Assembly: GCF_015207985.1 (NCBI RefSeq)
Contig: NZ_JADEVV010000019.1
Coordinates: forward strand, 1-64,000
Direction of reading: 5' to 3'
Source of the DNA: Synechocystis salina LEGE 00031
GTDB lineage: Bacteria; Cyanobacteriota; Cyanobacteriia; Cyanobacteriales; Microcystaceae
DNA: 64,000 bases
Position 1 is the stretch's first letter. Each line of letters starts with the position of its first letter. Below are positions 33,801 to 41,711 of the stretch, piece after piece. A program made the translations under genes and the position numbers. Below the pieces are notes generated by a model. The model made no database searches and was not told where the DNA came from. It was given only the letters and a program-made list of their open reading frames with translations.

Positions 33801-34464
33801 GAAGGAGTTTAAGCGTTTTATTGAGGCAGTAACGGCGGAATTGAACAAGGCCGATCGCCAGGATGTCACCATCAGCCAAACCCAGGCAGAATTTGAGCGA
33901 CTATATCAACAGGATCTGGTCAATCATTATGGCGCACTGCAACAACAGGCCCAGATCGTCAAGGATAGTTATTTCCGTTTGCTGAAAACGGGCACCGTCG
34001 GTATGACCCAGGCTTATCAGGTGTTGAACGGCAAAGTGGACGGGGCAATGCGGGAATTGCAGGATTATCCGGCGGAGCTGAATCAACAAAATCGGCAAAA
34101 ATTGGAGGTATTAAAACGGTATTGCGGCGATCGCCAGGTGGAGGAGCCAGTATTAGACTTTGGTATTACCTGTAAAAAATCGGGTTATTCGTTATCGGAT
34201 GTGTTGAACTACACAGCTTTAGCCCCTAGTAAGGAAAGTGAGTTACTGATTATTCAGAGTTCCTTTAAGCGGGAACCGACTCCGGTGATTGAGCCTGATC
34301 CGTCGGGAGTGGTGGTCAAGCCTCCCCGTCAGGTCAAGGTACAGTTTCCCCGAGGGGTGATGACGGTGGCGGGTTATCGGTCTTGGCTCCAGTCAGAGTT
34401 ACAAAAACTGACAGCGGCTAGTGCCCAGGAGGCAATTGAGTTAGACCTGGAGGGGGAAGATTGA
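30847..34464 (+). CDS. brxC: BREX ATPase BrxC
   Basis: A 1205-residue AAA+ protein (typical BrxC length). Walker A GFYGSGKSYFGK near residue 67, Walker B VFIFDEASEAI near 250, and a predicted sensor region TIAIAQEKLD follow in the N-terminal half; the C-terminal half is helical. BrxC is the large P-loop ATPase of BREX. Codon use changes along the gene: AT-rich to about 33100, then richer in GC, with one CCCCTAGTAA decamer at 34223 in the latter part. This suggests a recombinant origin. Confidence 0.92.
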   Translation: MTQITELLTLKIDEDIKNVIDLEDRSELEIQQEIESYIVTEGIGRHLYNFTNQFTSNIKETGVWISGFYGSGKSYFGKMLGYILDNPLINGTLARERFIPRIKGIADASLIENSIRNLAMVDCRVIFLDIAKQNTDNGLAWTLFANLLKSLGFREDVYGYMEFDLYVDRQYNRTKEIVKNQLGQDWETVKRSNRQVAKLMRQIFLAMDYSETNYTETYNTYNAAIANFSASKFKEELEKYLTFNPDERLVFIFDEASEAISQHKFSLLDLEGISEALSSISNRVWTIAIAQEKLDTVINNANVNRSQLTKVTDRFKTKIHLESTEVDVIIRNRLLQKTEVGEQILRNYYQQKQGLITDITNLNSTFPTKTTNVEEFATYYPFHRYQFDILQKFLFSSNALVATQIAARGMIITTFDVLRKQMRDTTVFNVTPGYAICSEAQTAPPIDLANKYDTARKILIEQNSEIEGNKLLKTLHLLADSDVVAPTIENITKSYITDISKYYDIKPKIEEALNLLLDAKVLLFSNNNWKITSDLEGKILEEMQNFTDDLTLKKREIINYLKDYKLFTSIAQFNDGEDSFRFSVLSDQEDELVSSGNKQLRIIVYSLFNINDNRLDFVEQKKLETQYQKELATLIPDNREFAQISKLIGEILRYGFIEDKYKSDPDPNKRKIMQNFGIIREEKERVLRNKLEGAYRNASLIYLYDELLLNDNTFKSTIGEIQKQIVKNIYTKRLASQLNDALAVKIFTTRNDGLSRLFSGEDFKFFDSHGNFIGDRLKVVEEVTAPLKGRYVDGKGLETELSGPPWGFSFGTLICTLAALFRAGRLTVKYAGGTYYSPDEKAVQEAFKNTTKFKSASFKAVTATLTAVQKQQAVELLLDLDVEKHTGRKVDWSINDVELAFSVEALVGHFIQALNTLTETIAEFELLFASVAAQKAVLQGFAGKVTENNHLEKVEYLLTNRDAFQGAIQVILKGQSFIKTQFPKVKEFKRFIEAVTAELNKADRQDVTISQTQAEFERLYQQDLVNHYGALQQQAQIVKDSYFRLLKTGTVGMTQAYQVLNGKVDGAMRELQDYPAELNQQNRQKLEVLKRYCGDRQVEEPVLDFGITCKKSGYSLSDVLNYTALAPSKESELLIIQSSFKREPTPVIEPDPSGVVVKPPRQVKVQFPRGVMTVAGYRSWLQSELQKLTAASAQEAIELDLEGED

Positions 34465-34505
34465 GTAAAATTGGATAACATGAGCAATTGTAAGGAGATG
34501 TACCG

Positions 34506-34739
34506 ATGAAAATTGACTTAAGGACAGAGTTACGTCAAAAAATCGACCATCTATCAGATGAACAACTGGAACTATTTACAAAAATTGCTCATTTTGTTGA
34601 ACAAAAGGATCTGAATGATCTAAAGGAATATGAAGACTGGACTGATCAGGAGTGGCGGAAATTAGCATTGCAAGCTCTTTGGGATGATGATGACGTTGAG
34701 TACACACTAGCGGATGCTAAGGAAATTTACCAACGATGA
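34506..34739 (+). CDS. Antitoxin of a PemK/MazF-type pair
   Basis: A 77-residue acidic protein (LRQKIDHLSDEQLELFTKIAHF, DWTDQEWRKLALQALW), overlapping the toxin start by 4 bp (ATGA). The N-terminal helices resemble small cyanobacterial antitoxins; no classical DNA-binding motif is clear. It sits inside the BREX operon between brxC and pglX. Confidence 0.72.
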   Translation: MKIDLRTELRQKIDHLSDEQLELFTKIAHFVEQKDLNDLKEYEDWTDQEWRKLALQALWDDDDVEYTLADAKEIYQR

Positions 34740-35116
34740 ATCCTGGTGATGTTGTTTTTGTTGATTTTCCCTACGCAGATCAAGCATCAAGCAAACTAAG
34801 GCCAGCCTTGATTATTGCCATCATTCCTGGAAAGTATAACGATGTGTTAATTGCGGCAATTTCTTCTCGTCTATATCAAGCTATTTCTAACTTTGATGAA
34901 CTAATTAAGCAAACAGATGATGACTTTGAACTGACTGGTTTAAAGATTCCTTCATTAATACGTTTGGGAAAATTGACAAGTGTTGAATCTCAAATGATTT
35001 CAGCTCGTTTGGGTAACATTTCTTCTGAAAGGTTAGCCCAGATCAAGGAACGGGTAGCTGATTGGCTTACGGATAAAATAATTCCGCAATTACCTCTGAG
35101 CGATGAACAGGTTTGA
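34736..35116 (+). CDS. PemK/MazF-family mRNA interferase toxin
   Basis: A 126-residue protein with the SH3-like MazF fold: PGDVVFVDFPYADQASSKLRPALII at the N-terminus, VLIAAISSR, and LIRLGKLTSVESQMISARLG, which holds the conserved positions of the RNA-binding groove. It is a sequence-specific ribonuclease. Its location in the BREX locus suggests stabilisation of the island or a second layer of defence. Confidence 0.85.
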   Translation: MNPGDVVFVDFPYADQASSKLRPALIIAIIPGKYNDVLIAAISSRLYQAISNFDELIKQTDDDFELTGLKIPSLIRLGKLTSVESQMISARLGNISSERLAQIKERVADWLTDKIIPQLPLSDEQV

Positions 35117-35164
35117 TGTTTACAGATTTTCAAAAAAGTAAAGTTTTCTAATATCAAGTAAATT

Positions 35165-35590
35165 ATGATGTCTGTATCAGAAAGTTATCGCCAATTATTA
35201 GCCCAGTTTCCTGCCCGTCCCATTAATACGGAGGAAGAACTGGATGCTACCCAAGCGGTCATTGATCAACTACTCGACAAACCAGAGCTAACTCCTGATG
35301 AAGCAGATTATTTAGACCTCTTGGGAACCTTAGTGTATGACTATGAACAACAGCAAGATCTGATGCCTGATATTTATGGGGTGGAGTTGTTAAAAGTTTT
35401 AATTGAGGAGCGGGGACTCAAGCAAAAAGAATTAGTGCCCATTTTTAAAACGGAATCTATTGTTTCTGATATTCTGCGGGGGAATCGTCAGCTTACCACC
35501 CGTCACATTCAGGAATTATCGGCTTATTTTCACCTGTCCCCTGCGGTTTTTTTTCCGGCAGTCTCGTCTTCTGCAATGGCAATCGCCTAG
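35165..35590 (+). CDS. HigA-type HTH antitoxin, no adjacent toxin
   Basis: A 141-residue protein with an acidic helical N-terminus (PINTEEELDATQAVIDQLL) and a C-terminal HTH (LIEERGLKQKELVPIF, SIVSDILRGNRQLTTRHIQELSAYFHLSP), matching HigA-type proteins. No HigB toxin is next to it. It ends 10 bp before pglX, so it could regulate the BREX genes downstream. Confidence 0.75.
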   Translation: MMSVSESYRQLLAQFPARPINTEEELDATQAVIDQLLDKPELTPDEADYLDLLGTLVYDYEQQQDLMPDIYGVELLKVLIEERGLKQKELVPIFKTESIVSDILRGNRQLTTRHIQELSAYFHLSPAVFFPAVSSSAMAIA

Positions 35591-35600
35591 GATCTAAACC

Positions 35601-38600
35601 ATGAAGTTAGCGGATCATGTTCAGCAGTTACGGCAGTTAATCGAAGCGTCCTTTGATAAGACCTTGGCGCGGTTGGGTATTGGCAAAACCCAGTCCTTGG
35701 CGGTGGAAAAGTTGCCAGATCATTTGCGACTCCAACGGTTACGGCTCGATGAGATGTTAACCAATCACACGGGGGAGGTGGGGGGTTACGAGTTGGCGCG
35801 GGCCAAGTTGTTGGATGAGTTGACGTTTACGTTGTTTAACCGGCTGGCGGCGATCAAGGTGATGGAGGCGGCGCGGTTATTTCCCCCCATTTTGACTAAG
35901 CAGGCGGAACACGGCGATCGCTCCTTTGGCCATTTGGCGTGGTTGGAGTTGAATGCCGATGGGCGGGGGTTGGAGTTGGAAGGGATTGATGTTTATTTAC
36001 AGTCGGAGTTTGATAAGTTGGGGCGGATGTTGCCGTTATATGCCCAGGATTATGCGTTTGGTTTGTTGCCTGATGCGATTAGTTTGAATGGCATTATTGA
36101 GCAGTTTAATCAGGTGGAAAAAGATCCCCAGGTGGGGGCAGAAATTTGGCTGAGTGATGATGTGTTGGGCTGGCTTTATGAGAGTTACAATGCCCAGAAG
36201 AAGCAGGCCCATAAGGACAGTAAGGCAAAGACGGAGTTTGATAAGGTTTCGTTACAGTCCCAGGTTTATACACCCCGCTGGGTGGTACAGTTTTTGGTGG
36301 AAAATTCTCTAGGAAAACTATACCTGGAGATGTTTCCCAATTCGCCGATTCGGGACCGGTTTAAGATTGCTAATGCTCCGACAGTAAGGGAAAGGGAGCC
36401 GCAAGCTTTAACTAAAATTAAGGTGATTGATCCGGCCTGTGGATCGGGGAATTTTTTACTTTATGCGTTTGATTTTTTCTATGAGTTATATCTGGATCAA
36501 ATCAACACTTATGGGGCGGATTATGAGGAAAAGGAGATTCCCCAGTTAATTATTGAGCATAATCTCCACGGCATTGATCTCGATGACCGGGCAGTGCAGT
36601 TGGCGCAGTTGGGGTTATTTATTAAGGCCCGGCGGCGCTGTCGTTCTTTGGCGTCGTTACGGTTTCGGGTGGTGTCTTCGGATTTCTTTTTGCCGGACTA
36701 TGGCACGGTGCGGGATATTTTTGAGGAAGGTAGTGATTTAGATGGGGATCAGCGGCAGTTGATCCAATCGATCTGGGGGGATTTACGCAATGCCTATAAG
36801 TTTGGTTCGTTAATTCGGTTGGATGAGAAGTTACGATCGCGCATTAGTTTTTTTCAACAGCAGATTGCGGCAGGGGATAATCCTTTATTGGCCAGTGCTT
36901 TTTTGGAGGAAGAGAAGGATTTTGCGACGAAGTTTTTTGCCAATTTACGTCAAGCCATTGCCGGTTATGCCCAGGGGGGAGGGAATCAGTTTTTGAGTGA
37001 TAAGACGGCGGATGCGGTGACGTTTTTGGAGGTGTTAAACAGTAAGTATGATGTGGCGTTGGCGAATCCGCCCTATACGGATAGTAGTGATTTTGGGGCG
37101 AATTTGAAGGGGTTTATTGATGAGAATTATAAGAAGCCGGAGAAGTTTAATACAAATTTATATGCGACGTTTATTAAGCGGTGTTATGAGTTGACGAATG
37201 AGGCGGGAAAGCTGGCGATGATTCATCCCCGAACTTTTATGTTTATCAAGACGTTTGATGATGTGCGTAAGTTTATTTTAAATAATGTTCACGTTAATAT
37301 TTTTGTTGACTATAGCTTGAGTAATCTATTTGGATCGATTATGGTTGATCCTGCTTTTTACATTTTAGAAAAGGGTATTAAGAAAGAAAAAGAGTCTTTA
37401 TTTATTTCTTTGGATCAATATACGAGAACACCTAACGAAAAGTTTAAGAAAGATTTCTGTTTACAGGCTTTAAATGATCATATTGCTGGGATTGAGAATG
37501 AGCATAATTACGTTATCCCCCAAGCAAAGCTAAAGATCATCAAGTCTTGGCCGTTTATTTATTGGATCTCCGATGAATTTCGAGCAAAGTTTGGAAAACA
37601 GACCATTGAAAGTTTTGGTTCGGCTAAACCTGGATTACAAACAGGAAGTAATGAAAGATTTTTACGTTTTTGGTGGGAATTAGATCGGGAAAAATTATCT
37701 AGTTCAATAAAAGATGATTTAAGATGGAAAAACTATGCAAAAGGTGGTGATTATCAGAAATGGAGCGGCAATTTATCGCTTTACATTGACTGGGAAAATA
37801 ATGGGGAAAAATTGGAAAAATACGCAAAATCATTATTGAGAAATAGTCAATTTTATTTTAAGGAAGGAATCACTTATTCTGCATCTGGTTCCAAAGGTGT
37901 TTCATTTAGATATTTACCAGAAAATTGTGTTTTTGATGTCGGTGGTGCAAGCATATTTTTAAATAATAAAGAATATACTTTTTATACAATTTCCCTTCTT
38001 AATAGCATTGTATCAAAATATGTAATTAATTGTTTAAATCCAACAGTAAATACCCAAAAAGGAGATATTGATAGAGTTCCTTTTGTAGAATCAAATGAAG
38101 TTTTAAAGGAGTCGATTATAAAATTAGCTCAGGTAAATGTAAGCATTATTAACAAAAAAAAAGCTTATTCAATTATCGAACAAAAATTTCGACAACATCC
38201 TCTTTTAAATCTTGATTCATGGCAAAAAAACTTATTCAATTACTTTAATTATGAAAACCATCTATTAACCCAAGTCCTGATCAACGAGGCCATCATCAAC
38301 GAAAAAATCTTTGAAGTTTATGACCTCACTGATCACGATAAAGCCATGGTGCTGGCCAAAGAAGGGGAAAGCATTGGCGGTTTACCCGTTGACCCCACTG
38401 CTCGTACCGCTTACCTAGCCGAAACCGAAGCAACCCAAGAATTTCCCCTGGATCACATTCGAGACTTTATTGAGGCTTCACCCACCAAAACCTTTAGCCC
38501 CGAAGAAAAGGCCGAAATTGAAAAAGGATTTCCCACCCTTTACCAAAGCAACAACGACCTGGAAGAATTTTGCATCCGCCATCAGGTTAACCCCATCAAC

Positions 38601-39296
38601 GTTTGGTACTGGTTCCAACAAAGTAACGTCATTCCCCCCCAACGGGCCCACACCCTAGCCATGGAATTTCTCGCCGATTTAATCCGGGAAATCCTCATGG
38701 AAGATGAAGACGGCATCATTCCCCTGGTACCCAATGCTGGCGAAAAAGTCTTATTAGACCGCATCGAAGAAAAATTTCGGCAAAAAGGCTTCACCCAAGC
38801 CCAATATTCTAGCTTTGACAGCCTACTGGGGAAATCCCTGCCCGATTACCTCAACAAAAACTTCTTTGCCGAACTCTCTGATCACCTCAACTTGTTCATG
38901 TATTTGCCCAAAACTCCCTTTATTTGGCATCTTTCCAGTGGGGCAGAACAGGGCTTTGACTGCTACATCATCATCTACAAATGGAGCCGCGATAAACTGC
39001 TACGCCTGCGCTCTGTTTACCTCGAAAACCGCGAACGGGCCTTGATTAATCGCCAAACTGACCTGGCCAACAACGACAGCGCCGCCGCCCAAACCGAAAA
39101 AGACCGCATCTTTAAACAACTGCAAGAAATTGCCGACTTTAAAACCAAAATTGATGACCTCCTCGCCAGCGGTTACAAACCCATCCTCGACGACGGCGTG
39201 GGTAAAAATATCGCCCCCCTGCAACAACGCAAAATGATCCCCTATGCCGTGCTCAATCCCGGCCAACTCAAAAAATACCTCAACGCCGATTGGTGA
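35601..39296 (+). CDS. pglX: BREX-1 adenine-specific DNA methyltransferase PglX
   Basis: A 1231-residue N6-adenine methylase. Motif I VIDPACGSGNFLLYAF near residue 274, a helper motif LHGIDLDDRAVQLAQLGLF near 320, and catalytic motif IV ANPPYTDSS near 486. PglX marks host DNA at a 5-7 bp site and is needed for BREX exclusion. The segment coding residues about 555-900 is much more AT-rich than both flanks and contains the presumed target-recognition domain, consistent with domain exchange. The GC-rich C-terminus has its own codon style. Confidence 0.93.
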   Translation: MKLADHVQQLRQLIEASFDKTLARLGIGKTQSLAVEKLPDHLRLQRLRLDEMLTNHTGEVGGYELARAKLLDELTFTLFNRLAAIKVMEAARLFPPILTKQAEHGDRSFGHLAWLELNADGRGLELEGIDVYLQSEFDKLGRMLPLYAQDYAFGLLPDAISLNGIIEQFNQVEKDPQVGAEIWLSDDVLGWLYESYNAQKKQAHKDSKAKTEFDKVSLQSQVYTPRWVVQFLVENSLGKLYLEMFPNSPIRDRFKIANAPTVREREPQALTKIKVIDPACGSGNFLLYAFDFFYELYLDQINTYGADYEEKEIPQLIIEHNLHGIDLDDRAVQLAQLGLFIKARRRCRSLASLRFRVVSSDFFLPDYGTVRDIFEEGSDLDGDQRQLIQSIWGDLRNAYKFGSLIRLDEKLRSRISFFQQQIAAGDNPLLASAFLEEEKDFATKFFANLRQAIAGYAQGGGNQFLSDKTADAVTFLEVLNSKYDVALANPPYTDSSDFGANLKGFIDENYKKPEKFNTNLYATFIKRCYELTNEAGKLAMIHPRTFMFIKTFDDVRKFILNNVHVNIFVDYSLSNLFGSIMVDPAFYILEKGIKKEKESLFISLDQYTRTPNEKFKKDFCLQALNDHIAGIENEHNYVIPQAKLKIIKSWPFIYWISDEFRAKFGKQTIESFGSAKPGLQTGSNERFLRFWWELDREKLSSSIKDDLRWKNYAKGGDYQKWSGNLSLYIDWENNGEKLEKYAKSLLRNSQFYFKEGITYSASGSKGVSFRYLPENCVFDVGGASIFLNNKEYTFYTISLLNSIVSKYVINCLNPTVNTQKGDIDRVPFVESNEVLKESIIKLAQVNVSIINKKKAYSIIEQKFRQHPLLNLDSWQKNLFNYFNYENHLLTQVLINEAIINEKIFEVYDLTDHDKAMVLAKEGESIGGLPVDPTARTAYLAETEATQEFPLDHIRDFIEASPTKTFSPEEKAEIEKGFPTLYQSNNDLEEFCIRHQVNPINVWYWFQQSNVIPPQRAHTLAMEFLADLIREILMEDEDGIIPLVPNAGEKVLLDRIEEKFRQKGFTQAQYSSFDSLLGKSLPDYLNKNFFAELSDHLNLFMYLPKTPFIWHLSSGAEQGFDCYIIIYKWSRDKLLRLRSVYLENRERALINRQTDLANNDSAAAQTEKDRIFKQLQEIADFKTKIDDLLASGYKPILDDGVGKNIAPLQQRKMIPYAVLNPGQLKKYLNADW

Positions 39297-39346
39297 TGAC
39301 CTGTTAAACCTAATCTTTAATCTTTAATACTTATAAAGAAACTACC

Positions 39347-39646
39347 ATGCTACAACTCCAAATAAAATCTGATTCTACGAATATTGAAACCGATCAAAAT
39401 TTAGTCAAAGCGGCTATTGCTTCCGAAGTTAAAAATTTGAAGCGAGCCTTAGCTAAGACAGAACACATAATTCAAGAATTTGAAACAAAATACCAAATCT
39501 CATCAGACTATTTCTTAGATAACTGGACAGCGGAAGACCTAGAAAATGGCGATGATGAATATATTACTTGGTTCGGGGAACTTCAAATGAAAACGAAGTT
39601 GTTAGAATCCCTTGAGAAACTAGAAGGAATTGAATATGTTACTTAA
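39347..39646 (+). CDS. Small helical partner of a DUF6516-type protein
   Basis: A 99-residue acidic protein (VKAAIASEVKNLKRALAKTEHIIQEFETKY, WTAEDLENGDDEYITWFGELQ). Its 3' end overlaps the next gene by 11 bp. This gene order (helical small protein, then DUF6516) is that of a putative toxin-antitoxin pair, with this as antitoxin. Confidence 0.6.
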   Translation: MLQLQIKSDSTNIETDQNLVKAAIASEVKNLKRALAKTEHIIQEFETKYQISSDYFLDNWTAEDLENGDDEYITWFGELQMKTKLLESLEKLEGIEYVT

Positions 39647-40022
39647 AGATTACCAAAATGATATTATTCGCACTATTCAAAAATATGTCGATGAAGGATG
39701 GATTACTGCTTTTAATTTCTCTGTAGATTATCGAACAGATTACCTTGGCTTTATTCAAGGAAACTTAGACTTTATAGACAATTCATCTTTATTTTTCAAA
39801 GAATATATTGACCTCCAGGGTTCACCTAGTAAAATTTCCTATTCGTTTCATTATCAAGATCACCATAACAACTTAATTTTTAGATATGATAATGCTAAAC
39901 ACAAACCCGATTTGGGCTACCTACATCATAAACATATTAATAACGAAATTATTGCTTCAACCATTCCCACCCTTGAACAAGTCCTTATGGAAATTATCCA
40001 AAACTATTTAATTAAGCTCTGA
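39636..40022 (+). CDS. DUF6516-family putative toxin
   Basis: A 128-residue protein with FNFSVDYRTDYLGFIQGNLDFIDNSSLFFKEYID and KISYSFHYQDHHNNLIFRYDNAKH, a pattern typical of DUF6516 proteins. The conserved acidic and histidine residues suggest a nuclease-like active site, but activity is unproven. The ATG at 39636 is preferred to the in-frame TTG at 39630. Confidence 0.65.
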   Translation: MLLKDYQNDIIRTIQKYVDEGWITAFNFSVDYRTDYLGFIQGNLDFIDNSSLFFKEYIDLQGSPSKISYSFHYQDHHNNLIFRYDNAKHKPDLGYLHHKHINNEIIASTIPTLEQVLMEIIQNYLIKL

Positions 40023-40037
40023 TATTGAGGATAATTT

Positions 40038-41711
40038 ATGGACATCAACGCCAGCATTGTCGATCAACAAATTACCGGACTACTCGAAAAATATCCTGAT
40101 TGGTTTACTAAATGTAAAGACGAGAACCAAAAACGGGCCACCGCTTTTATTCTTCTTTGCATGAAAAACTGCCTTGATATTCCCATCGAAGAAACCTTGG
40201 AACTGCTCACCGATGGTGGTAACGATGCCGGTGTAGATGGCTTACACATGAGCGATGTTGAAGACGGTGAATTTTTAGTCACCTTATTTCAGGGAAAATA
40301 TAAAATTAAGGATCTAGAAGGAACTTTTAACTTTCCAGAGAACGGGGTGCAAAAAGCAGTTAACACCGTCCAGACCCTATTTGATCCTGGTAAAGCTATT
40401 GACATGAACCCCAACCTCAAACCGAAAGTTGAAGAAATTCGCTCCTTGGTAATGGAAGGCTATATTCCCGATGTCCGGGTAGTTTTGTGTAATAACGGTG
40501 CGAAATGGAACGACCAAGCTCAACACTGGATTGACCAATCCCAATTACCTAAAAATCAAACCCAATGGATACATTTTAACCATGACTCTATCGTTGACAT
40601 TCTCAGAAAAACGAAAAGTGTTGACGATCGCCTTTCCTTTGTGGGTAAAGCGATTGTAGAAGACTTTAATTATCGGCGTGTATTGGTCGGCAAAGTTCCC
40701 GTGTCTGAAATTGCTGAACTGTTTAATCGTCATGATGACTTGTTATTACAAAGGAATATCCGCCGCTATTTAGGATTACACGTCAATCGAGTCAATACTG
40801 CCATTCATCAAACCTTAAAAGATCCAGACAATCGCAGTAACTTTTATTTCTTTAATAACGGCATTACCATCATTTGTCAAAACTTTAGATATAACGCCCT
40901 GCAAGGGGAAAACTATCAAGTCAAACTGGAAAATATGCAGATTATTAACGGCGGACAAACCTGTAAAACCATTCAGCAAACCCTTAATGAGCCGTATTTG
41001 TTTAACGATTATGAAAATACCTACGTCATGGTCAGAATTTATGAGCTAGCTAACGACGACCAAGACTTTGTCACCGACATCACCTATGCCACCAATAGCC
41101 AAAACCCCGTCGATTTACAGGATTTACGCTCTAACGATGCTCTGCAAAAACAACTGGAAATTGGCATGGAAACCTTTGGCTACACCTACAAACGCCAACG
41201 GGAAGACCGTCTGAGTGGCCCGAATATCATTCCCAGTTCCATCACCGCCGAAGCCGTCCTAGCCATCTGGCGCGAAAAGCCTCACCAAGCCAAATTCCGC
41301 CGCAAAGACCATTTCGGCAAACTCTACGACGACATTTTTCAAGATCTCAACGCCGCCCAAGCAATCCTCGCCGTGCTCATCTTTCGCTATGTTGATAACG
41401 CCCGCAAACGGGCTAACCCCGACAACGCCCCCGATTTTTTACCCTACGCCTCCCATTACCTGGCCATGCTCATAGGTCGTCATCTTCTCAGCAGTCAGAA
41501 TCTATACCTTAACCAAGTCTCCCACCGTAACTTTACCGACCTGAAACAAAGCTTTGAAACCCAGCAAGAAGACTGGCACTACACCGCCATTGAGCAAATT
41601 CAGCAAGCCCTGATCCAATGCTACGGCGATCGGCCCATTTCTCTGCAACAATTGGCCGCCACTTTCCGCCGGGGAGACTTACTGGAAATGCTGAGGGGGG
41701 TTAGCCAATGA
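40038..41711 (+). CDS. AIPR-family abortive infection protein
   Basis: A 557-residue protein. The N-terminal part (LTDGGNDAGVDGLHM, FLVTLFQGKYK) looks like a PD-(D/E)XK nuclease core. The central domain has the AIPR signatures FYFFNNGITIIC (near 270) and MQIINGGQTCKTI (near 307). AIPR proteins act in phage-abortive systems, cutting nucleic acid on infection. It is embedded between pglX and pglZ with a 4-bp overlap with pglZ, so it is expressed as part of the BREX operon. Confidence 0.85.
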   Translation: MDINASIVDQQITGLLEKYPDWFTKCKDENQKRATAFILLCMKNCLDIPIEETLELLTDGGNDAGVDGLHMSDVEDGEFLVTLFQGKYKIKDLEGTFNFPENGVQKAVNTVQTLFDPGKAIDMNPNLKPKVEEIRSLVMEGYIPDVRVVLCNNGAKWNDQAQHWIDQSQLPKNQTQWIHFNHDSIVDILRKTKSVDDRLSFVGKAIVEDFNYRRVLVGKVPVSEIAELFNRHDDLLLQRNIRRYLGLHVNRVNTAIHQTLKDPDNRSNFYFFNNGITIICQNFRYNALQGENYQVKLENMQIINGGQTCKTIQQTLNEPYLFNDYENTYVMVRIYELANDDQDFVTDITYATNSQNPVDLQDLRSNDALQKQLEIGMETFGYTYKRQREDRLSGPNIIPSSITAEAVLAIWREKPHQAKFRRKDHFGKLYDDIFQDLNAAQAILAVLIFRYVDNARKRANPDNAPDFLPYASHYLAMLIGRHLLSSQNLYLNQVSHRNFTDLKQSFETQQEDWHYTAIEQIQQALIQCYGDRPISLQQLAATFRRGDLLEMLRGVSQ

